A DNA stretch of 6,345 nt from NCBI GenBank assembly GCA_030609625.1, contig JAUWBX010000133.1:1-6345 (forward strand), in the 5' to 3' direction. Positions 1-3,540 of this stretch are shown one piece after another. The stretch's first letter is position 1. Each line of letters starts with the position of its first letter. The stretch comes from Phycisphaerae bacterium (GTDB lineage: Bacteria; Planctomycetota; Phycisphaerae; Sedimentisphaerales; Anaerobacaceae). The translations under genes were made by a program, and so were the position numbers. Below the pieces are notes generated by a model. It saw nothing but the letters and a program-made list of their open reading frames with translations. It was not told the DNA's origin and did no database searches.

Positions 1-978
1 AAGCGCCGCCAAAAACATCCCAAGTATTCCCGGCAAAATCTTCGGCAAAAAGTCGCCCGCCACTGCACCGAACACCTGGTCCGGCTCGATGTCAACGCCT
101 TTGCTGCCAAAATAAACAATCGCCGCAACCCCCGTCAGACACCACGGAATCGTACAAATTCGCTTGATGATATTTCCGAACATCCACCCGAATCTCCCCT
201 CCATCTCCGTTTTGCCGGCAGCACAGTTGCTCATCGTGTGCGGCTGGGTTACAATGCCCACCAGCGCATTAAGCGCAATCACAGCGATGTAGAAATACCC
301 GATGTGAGCAGGCGCCACTAAAGAAAGCTTCTGCGGGTCCGCTATCGCCTCGCGAATACCATCCATCCCCCCAACTGCATTCATTACTAATGGAAGCAAT
401 AAAAAAGAAAAAATTATCGTTAAGATACCCTGGATAAAATCTGTGATAATCGCCGCCGCAAGACCACCAGCCACACCATATACCACAAAAACCACTGTCA
501 TTAATGCAATCGCCACGTTTGCTGACAAGAGCCCCTGCGTACTGGCTGATATAACCTCGCTCGAACCACGCAGCATCAAACCGATGTTCACCGAAAGATT
601 CAGCATCCCGATAACCGCATACAGCACCGCAACGCTCCGGTTGTACCGTGCTTCAAAGACATCACCGGTAGTTATTGCACGAAACCGCCTCATAACAGGC
701 GCTATCAGCCAGTAAAACGGGGTACACGGAAGCCAAAGCCACTGATACCATATTCCGGAAAGTCCGCCCGAAAAGCTCTTCGACGCAACACCCACCGCCT
801 GGTCCGAATGCGTACCCGCCCCGAAGCCAAACATCACCATCATTGCCTTGCCAAACCTGCGAGGCATAAAAAAATCGGAGCTTTTTTTTATCTTCTTTGC
901 CGTCCAGACACCAATAATAGTTATCCCAACAAGATATAACCCCAACACTAAAATATCCGCAATGTGCAGTCCCAACAT
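1..978 (-). CDS. Sodium:solute symporter (SSS family), N-terminal part, runs off the window
   Basis: Inner-membrane Na+-coupled transporter of the SSS/SLC5 family; the substrate cannot be told from this part. The frame is open from an ATG at 976-978 to the window edge, giving 326 residues of a family usually 500-650 long. The start is supported by AAGGGG (987-992) 8 nt upstream. Seen in order: a first membrane helix at about residues 5-26; a Gly/Ser-rich stretch 'GAGTHSDQAVGVASKSFSGG' (53-72) leading into GLSGIWYQW, the region around the substrate and sodium sites in this family; 'RFRAITTGDVFEARYN' (98-113), the usual loop motif; and 'YGVAGGLAAAIITDFIQG' (167-184), the GG...TDxxQG signature of SSS proteins. 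'TQPHTMSNCAAGKTE' (244-258) fits the later conserved loop. At least seven hydrophobic segments are visible. It is a separate unit from the lipoprotein upstream, since a terminator lies between them. Family assignment is firm; sugar, amino acid or carboxylate substrates are all possible. Confidence 0.92.
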   Translation of the reverse strand, partial: MLGLHIADILVLGLYLVGITIIGVWTAKKIKKSSDFFMPRRFGKAMMVMFGFGAGTHSDQAVGVASKSFSGGLSGIWYQWLWLPCTPFYWLIAPVMRRFRAITTGDVFEARYNRSVAVLYAVIGMLNLSVNIGLMLRGSSEVISASTQGLLSANVAIALMTVVFVVYGVAGGLAAAIITDFIQGILTIIFSFLLLPLVMNAVGGMDGIREAIADPQKLSLVAPAHIGYFYIAVIALNALVGIVTQPHTMSNCAAGKTEMEGRFGWMFGNIIKRICTIPWCLTGVAAIVYFGSKGVDIEPDQVFGAVAGDFLPKILPGILGMFLAAL

Positions 979-1311
979 AACATTCACCCCTTACATTTGA
1001 CTACGAGGCTTCCGCATTTTCTCCCAACGGTCTATTGAAAATCGACTATACAAGCTGGAAATCCACCATCCACTGTAAACAGACTCCAAGCAAAGGAAAA
1101 TAGTAAATAGTAAATCGAAAAAAACCCCGCAGCGCATCCTTTCGCCACGGGGCAATGAAAAATACCAAACTTCCTATCTCACACCTTTAGATATAAACTA
1201 AGCTGGAGCGAAGCGGAAGTCCACCTATGGCGGGCCCAATAGATACCCCAGAGGGTCCCGACATGCACCATTACGGCCTGGCGTCGAACCCCGTCATTTT
1301 CCTTTCTCTTC
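979..1311. other. Intergenic region between lipoprotein gene and symporter gene
   Basis: No gene is supported here. On the minus strand it holds the lipoprotein terminator (1118-1152), the leader of the symporter gene with its Shine-Dalgarno (987-992), and a possible weak -10 (TATAGT, minus strand, near 1044-1049) without a convincing -35. A short tandem TAGTAAA x2 lies at 1101-1114. The part 1200-1305 is more GC-rich than its surroundings. It contains GGAGCGAAGCGGA (1205-1217), which matches 12 of 13 bases of a segment in the MITE-like element at 6043-6055, so it may be an old repeat remnant. A plus-strand reading frame starting at 1227 is mostly antisense to the lipoprotein gene and is not credible. 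Confidence 0.6.
1118..1152 (-). terminator. Rho-independent terminator of the lipoprotein gene
   Basis: CCCCG (1125-1129) pairs with CGGGG (1148-1152). An inner GCG/CGC (1132-1134 / 1143-1145) extends the stem across a small internal loop. Read on the minus strand, the stem is followed directly by seven T residues (A-tract 1118-1124). It lies about 160 bp past the lipoprotein stop codon and upstream of the symporter gene, so it separates the two units. Confidence 0.75.
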
Positions 1312-2085
1312 TTAGCGTGACTCTTTGGCTATCTTGTCTATCTTCTTCGTGCGCTTCTCAGTCTTTCGCGGTATTCTTACTTCCACGCCGAGTCGGCCTA
1401 ATTCACCGGCTACCTCCGGTTGTACAGGGTCAAGCTGAAAACTACGCTTCAAATATTCCTCTCCCCGGACCTTATCGTTCTTGCTCAAATAATAGTAGCC
1501 GAGCTGTCTGTGAACCCCGGCGGAATTCGGCGCCAAGTGAAGCGCCTGCATATAACAATCAAATGCATACTCATCAAGAAGCTGCTTCTGAAACGCTAAT
1601 CCGAGCCGGAATGCCCCGCTCGCTGAACCGACGACCTGGTTCATATAGATATCGGCATAAGTTTTAGCCTTGGCAGTTTCCCCGCTATCGAGAAATACCT
1701 TTACCATTGCTGCTTGAGCCTCCCTGTGAGCGGGGTCAAAACGCAAAGCTACATTGTAATGATATTCCGCCTTCATCCACAGCCTCTCAGCCTGATATAA
1801 TTGAGCCAATTCGTAATGTGCTTGCGGGTTTTCAAATTTGCGGTCGAGTGTCTTCAGTAAAGCGGCCTTCTTCTGTTCAGAAGGTGTCCTCTTGACCTTG
1901 CCGCTTCCAGCCACTCCTTGGCTGGTGCACCCGACAAGCAGCGTTGTGCATAAGCAAAGAAGGGCAAAGGTAAAAAGAGTAATCAAACCGAGCCTGCTTC
2001 GCCGAAGCAGATTCGGCTGCGAAGGCTGAAGCCAAAAGACAAAGCTTCCTGCTTCTAATTTCCTGCTTCTGACTCTTCTTGTCAT
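1312..2085 (-). CDS. TPR-repeat lipoprotein
   Basis: A 257-residue predicted lipoprotein with tetratricopeptide repeats, likely anchored to a membrane on the periplasmic side and acting as a protein-protein scaffold; the partner is unknown. A hydrophobic segment (about 34-51) ends in the lipobox LLVGC with the acylated Cys at residue 53. TPR-like helix pairs follow: 86-119 ('AHYELAQLYQAERLWMKAEY' and on), a weaker one at 120-150, 154-187 ('FRLGLAFQKQLLDEYAFDCY' and on) and 188-221 (HRQLGYYYLSKNDK...YLKRSFQLDP). The tail (235-257) is strongly basic, rich in Lys/Arg. The chosen ATG at 2083-2085 has GGGAG 6 nt upstream; an in-frame ATG at 2130 would add 15 residues but has no comparable site. 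Residues 5-32 form an unusually long, repeat-derived N-region before the signal helix. This resembles PilF/NlpI-like TPR lipoproteins only in overall design; no specific function is claimed. Confidence 0.85.
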   Translation of the reverse strand: MTRRVRSRKLEAGSFVFWLQPSQPNLLRRSRLGLITLFTFALLCLCTTLLVGCTSQGVAGSGKVKRTPSEQKKAALLKTLDRKFENPQAHYELAQLYQAERLWMKAEYHYNVALRFDPAHREAQAAMVKVFLDSGETAKAKTYADIYMNQVVGSASGAFRLGLAFQKQLLDEYAFDCYMQALHLAPNSAGVHRQLGYYYLSKNDKVRGEEYLKRSFQLDPVQPEVAGELGRLGVEVRIPRKTEKRTKKIDKIAKESR

Positions 2086-2091
2086 TCTGTT

Positions 2092-2096
2092 CTCCC
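2092..2096 (-). promoter_or_regulatory. Shine-Dalgarno that fixes the lipoprotein start
   Basis: On the minus strand GGGAG stands 6 nt before the ATG at 2083-2085. This favours that start over the in-frame ATG at 2128-2130. Confidence 0.7.
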
Positions 2097-2150
2097 TCAA
2101 AAAGGTCTTGACCCGCCAAAGGCCTGCCATCAGCAGGCTGGAATGTTATG

Positions 2151-2179
2151 ATTTTGCCATGCTGCCGAAAGCTTTGCAA
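2151..2179 (-). promoter_or_regulatory. Possible sigma70-type promoter of the lipoprotein gene
   Basis: On the minus strand TTGCAA (2174-2179) and CAAAAT (2151-2156) are separated by exactly 17 nt; each matches 4 of 6 consensus bases. Transcription would begin near 2143 and give a leader of about 58 nt. That leader contains a small hairpin, GCCTGC/GCAGGC (2122-2127 / 2133-2138). AT-rich sequence (2181-2220) lies just upstream of the -35, as expected for an UP-like region. This is prediction from motif spacing only. Confidence 0.35.
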
Positions 2180-2219
2180 GAAAAAATTTCAGTAAATCAA
2201 ATAAAATATATTTTTTATT

Positions 2220-2259
2220 GATACTCGATATTTAACCCTGAAGGGAAGAACCGAGTATC
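2220..2259. repeat. Inverted repeat GATACTCG / CGAGTATC
   Basis: GATACTCG (2220-2227) pairs perfectly with CGAGTATC (2252-2259). Inside the loop CCCT (2236-2239) and AGGG (2242-2245) can form a second small stem. No T-run follows on either strand, so it is not a standard terminator. It sits between the divergent lipoprotein gene and the plus-strand gene remnant, and could be an operator-like site or a leftover of a dispersed repeat. Confidence 0.45.
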
Positions 2260-2302
2260 GAGAATTTCTGTAATAAAATAGGCAGCTCCAGCGACTAATA
2301 TA

Positions 2303-2452
2303 ATGACAGCAGGTTTTGCCCTGGCCCAAAACGTTCCTGACGAAGGAATCCGGGATACCATCGCGGCGCAAGCAGTGGAAGAAGCAGACCTTGCGCGAAA
2401 GAAGGCTGAGATTGCGGCTAAAGTGACGCAAAAAGAGGCAGAGGCCGTATGA
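2303..2452 (+). pseudogene. Remnant of a small exported protein (first part)
   Basis: A 49-codon frame from ATG 2303 to TGA 2450-2452. The first nine residues, MTAGFALAQ, look like the end of a Sec signal peptide with an A-x-A cleavage site, but the basic start and most of the hydrophobic core are missing: an in-frame TAG lies at 2279-2281 and both other frames are also stopped nearby. The rest (NVPDEGIRDTIAAQAVEEAD and a Lys/Ala/Glu-rich stretch) is polar and helix- or coiled-coil-prone, and reads like real protein. There is no clear Shine-Dalgarno. The minus-strand frame over the same stretch is rich in Phe, Leu, Cys and Arg and looks like a shadow. The best reading is a gene that has lost its start; a very short intact gene is possible. 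No family recognised. Confidence 0.4.
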
Positions 2453-2544
2453 AAGCAGATGGAAGCTACGCAAAAGGGGATGCAAGCTACGCCAAGGCAG
2501 GTAGAGGCTGCACAAACGCAGCGAAGAATCTCAAAAATATTTAA
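2449..2544 (+). pseudogene. Remnant of a small exported protein (second part) or tiny coupled ORF
   Basis: A 31-codon frame, ATG 2449-2451 to TAA 2542-2544, overlaps the preceding frame by ATGA. It encodes 'MKADGSYAKGDASYAKAGRG' followed by a short basic tail, with two SYAK units 8 residues apart. It ends exactly where a terminator hairpin begins (2543), which suggests that this frame, and not the frame continuing past 2452, was the original C-terminus. Two readings are possible: a single gene broken by a small indel near 2450, or two translationally coupled tiny ORFs. The first is preferred, because the composition (Ala, Lys, Asp, Gln) continues smoothly across the junction and the upstream frame also lacks a proper start. 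Confidence 0.35.
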
Positions 2545-2573
2545 CCCGCCGATTTACTCGGCGGGTTTTTCTT
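2543..2573 (+). terminator. Rho-independent terminator, probably working in both directions
   Basis: AACCCGCC (2543-2550) pairs with GGCGGGTT (2560-2567) around a 9-nt loop. On the plus strand the stem runs into TTTTTCTTT, ending the small remnant gene. On the minus strand the stem is followed by AAATATTTTT, a weaker U-rich tail that could end the gyrB-MNT-HEPN transcript. No other terminator is seen between gyrB and this point. Confidence 0.8.
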
Positions 2574-2583
2574 TGAACGCGAT

Positions 2584-2610
2584 ACGCAATACGCAATACG
2601 AAATACGAAT
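2584..2610. repeat. Heptamer tandem repeat (ACGCAAT/ACGAAAT)
   Basis: Four near-identical units follow each other: ACGCAAT, ACGCAAT, ACGAAAT, ACGAAT. They abut the displaced gyrB end at 2610. A short version, CGCAATACGAATCA (3453-3466), lies in the corresponding place beyond the true gyrB stop codon, so this repeat appears to be part of the duplicated segment. Confidence 0.7.
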
Positions 2611-2672
2611 CAAACGTCGAGGTTCTGAACTTCCAAAGCGTGTTCGCGAATGAAGTTTCGGCGTTTCTCCAC
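2610..2672 (-). pseudogene. Displaced copy of the gyrB 3' end
   Basis: These 63 bp match the last 63 bp of gyrB (3478-3540) with one difference (2636 versus 3504, a silent third-position change in a Leu codon). Read on the minus strand they give VEKRRNFIREHALEVQNLDV and the same TGA stop. Weaker similarity reaches about 2683, where the copy reads GDGVE in place of GSDVE. There is no start and no upstream gyrB sequence, so it is a fragment. It lies 12-23 bp beyond the HEPN stop codon and forms one arm of a direct repeat around the MNT-HEPN pair. Confidence 0.93.
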
Positions 2673-2694
2673 ACCGTCGCCCGTTTGTTTTGTA

Positions 2695-3090
2695 TTATGC
2701 CATATTTGAGATAAGTGCTTCGATGTGGGAGACAAATGTTCTTGTCTGAGCCAGCCAGTCGGCTACCTCGTCAGCTTTGAATACGACCAAATCTGCATAG
2801 TCTCCTTCTTGGCGGCTATCGAACAGCAGGTCAAAATGCTTACCCAGCTCTTTCGGAATAGAGCCTCTCCTGACAAACTCGCGATGTAGCAATGAACGTA
2901 GATGTCCATGTTTGCTTGTGGACATGTTTTTGCACAATAGTAATGCCGAAACCGCGTAAAAGCAGGCATAGTAGAGACGATTCACATATGAGTTTGTGTG
3001 GCCGGCATCGAACAATATCTTGGCCTCTTCGATAGCCTCATTGGCACGGGACATACGATATGCAATCAAGGACAGTTCCTCGTCGGTCAT
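2695..3090 (-). CDS. HEPN-domain protein, probable toxin of a HEPN-MNT toxin-antitoxin pair
   Basis: A 131-residue all-helical HEPN protein (PF05168/COG1895-like). Many HEPN proteins paired with MNT proteins are RNases whose activity is blocked by AMP added to a tyrosine; that mechanism is known for relatives and is inferred here. Seen: 'VNRLYYACFYAVSALLLCKN' (36-55), the core helix with the N-R-x-Y-Y-A signature, 'HLRSLLHREFVRRG' (63-76), 'IPKELGK' (78-84), and 'DSRQEGDYADLVVF' (91-104). The usual toxin motif R-x4-6-H at this last place is absent: it reads R93-x3-D97-Y98, as in the UPF0332-like branch. The start is the ATG at 3088-3090, which overlaps the MNT stop as ATGA and has GAAGGGG 7 nt upstream. 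A longer in-frame start at 3156 would lie inside MNT and is not preferred. The two proteins are probably translated coupled. Confidence 0.88.
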   Translation of the reverse strand: MTDEELSLIAYRMSRANEAIEEAKILFDAGHTNSYVNRLYYACFYAVSALLLCKNMSTSKHGHLRSLLHREFVRRGSIPKELGKHFDLLFDSRQEGDYADLVVFKADEVADWLAQTRTFVSHIEALISNMA

Positions 3091-3431
3091 AGCAGCACCC
3101 CTTCTCGCTCCACGTTTTTGTGAAATGGCATAGCCCTGTAAAGTGGTGAATCCCACTGCTGCCTGTTATAGACAATCAATGTAAGTACCGCACCTGTCTC
3201 CAATTCCAAGGGATATACATTTGAGAGTATTTCCTTCTTGAGAGCCATATCTACCGGCCCATTTACTATTATCAAAATGTCGTAGTCAGAGTCTTTATTA
3301 GCATCGTCCCTGGCCCGTGACCCGTATAGTATCACATCAGCATCCGTAGCAATGTTTGTGATAGCTCTCTTACATCGCTGCAGCAATTTAACGTCCGTGA
3401 GACTGTTTGTCCATAAATTCACAGGTTTCAC
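3087..3431 (-). CDS. Minimal nucleotidyltransferase (MNT), probable antitoxin
   Basis: A 114-residue protein of the polymerase-beta-like minimal nucleotidyltransferase superfamily (COG1708-like). Family members paired with HEPN proteins neutralise them by transferring AMP to a tyrosine. Catalytic signature seen: 'GSRARDDANKDSDYD' (37-51), that is G37-S38 then D49-x-D51, the two metal-binding aspartates. The third acidic position, expected on a later strand, reads VLTLIVYN (82-89) with no Asp or Glu in the strand; close acidic residues are E76 and E78. The frame begins with GTG at 3429-3431, with AGAGG (3438-3442) 6 nt upstream, a good site. It lies 46 bp after the gyrB stop with no terminator between, so read-through from gyrB is possible, and it overlaps the HEPN gene by 4 bp. 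The bracket of gyrB-derived repeats suggests it was acquired. Confidence 0.88.
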   Translation of the reverse strand: MKPVNLWTNSLTDVKLLQRCKRAITNIATDADVILYGSRARDDANKDSDYDILIIVNGPVDMALKKEILSNVYPLELETGAVLTLIVYNRQQWDSPLYRAMPFHKNVEREGVLL

Positions 3432-3437
3432 TTATCA

Positions 3438-3442
3438 CCTCT
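3438..3442 (-). promoter_or_regulatory. Shine-Dalgarno of the MNT gene (GTG start)
   Basis: AGAGG on the minus strand, 6 nt before GTG 3429-3431. It supports this non-ATG start; there is no in-frame ATG near the N-terminus that would keep the fold. Confidence 0.7.
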
Positions 3443-3477
3443 GTTGGTATCCCGCAATACGAATCACAGACCACCAC

Positions 3478-3540
3478 TCAAACGTCGAGGTTCTGAACTT
3501 CCAGAGCGTGTTCGCGAATGAAGTTTCGGCGTTTCTCCAC
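3478..3540 (-). repeat. gyrB-borne arm of the direct repeat bracketing MNT-HEPN
   Basis: The final 20 codons plus stop of gyrB, 62 of 63 bases identical to 2610-2672 and in the same orientation; the two copies start exactly 868 bp apart. Past the stop both copies carry a GCAATACGAATCA-like heptamer tract, separated here by about 14 extra bases (3465-3478 area). The unit between the arms contains only the MNT and HEPN genes. Confidence 0.93.

Noticed and set aside
1270..1300. Possible tRNA or tmRNA T-arm (GGGGTTCGACGCC on the minus strand)
   Set aside because: No matching acceptor, D or anticodon stems could be found around it.
1227..1667. Plus-strand 146-codon frame
   Set aside because: It is largely antisense to the lipoprotein gene, has no Shine-Dalgarno or recognisable domain, and its composition (Ser, Pro, Arg, Asn) is that of a shadow.
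2080..2089. TGTCATTCTG shared with the inner arm of the MITE-like element
   Set aside because: Ten bases only, overlapping the lipoprotein start codon, with no further similarity on either side; probably chance.
1877..2179. Minus-strand 100-codon frame overlapping the lipoprotein start
   Set aside because: Out of frame with the TPR/lipobox protein; its composition comes from the repeats encoded there.
2189..2515. Minus-strand 108-codon frame
   Set aside because: Rich in Phe, Leu, Cys and Arg with no domain; it is opposite the plus-strand remnant, whose translation looks far more protein-like and which ends at a terminator.
2459..2653. Plus-strand 64-codon frame running through the terminator and the displaced gyrB end
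   Set aside because: It crosses a strong hairpin, heptamer repeat and antisense gyrB sequence; the other frame ends cleanly at 2544.
3091..3156. Longer HEPN start at 3156
   Set aside because: It would add 22 residues encoded inside the MNT gene; the ATG at 3090 has a proper Shine-Dalgarno and the usual ATGA overlap.
3439..3446. CTCTGTTG resembling the terminal repeat of the MITE-like element
   Set aside because: Eight bases only, no partner repeat nearby, and explained by the MNT Shine-Dalgarno region.
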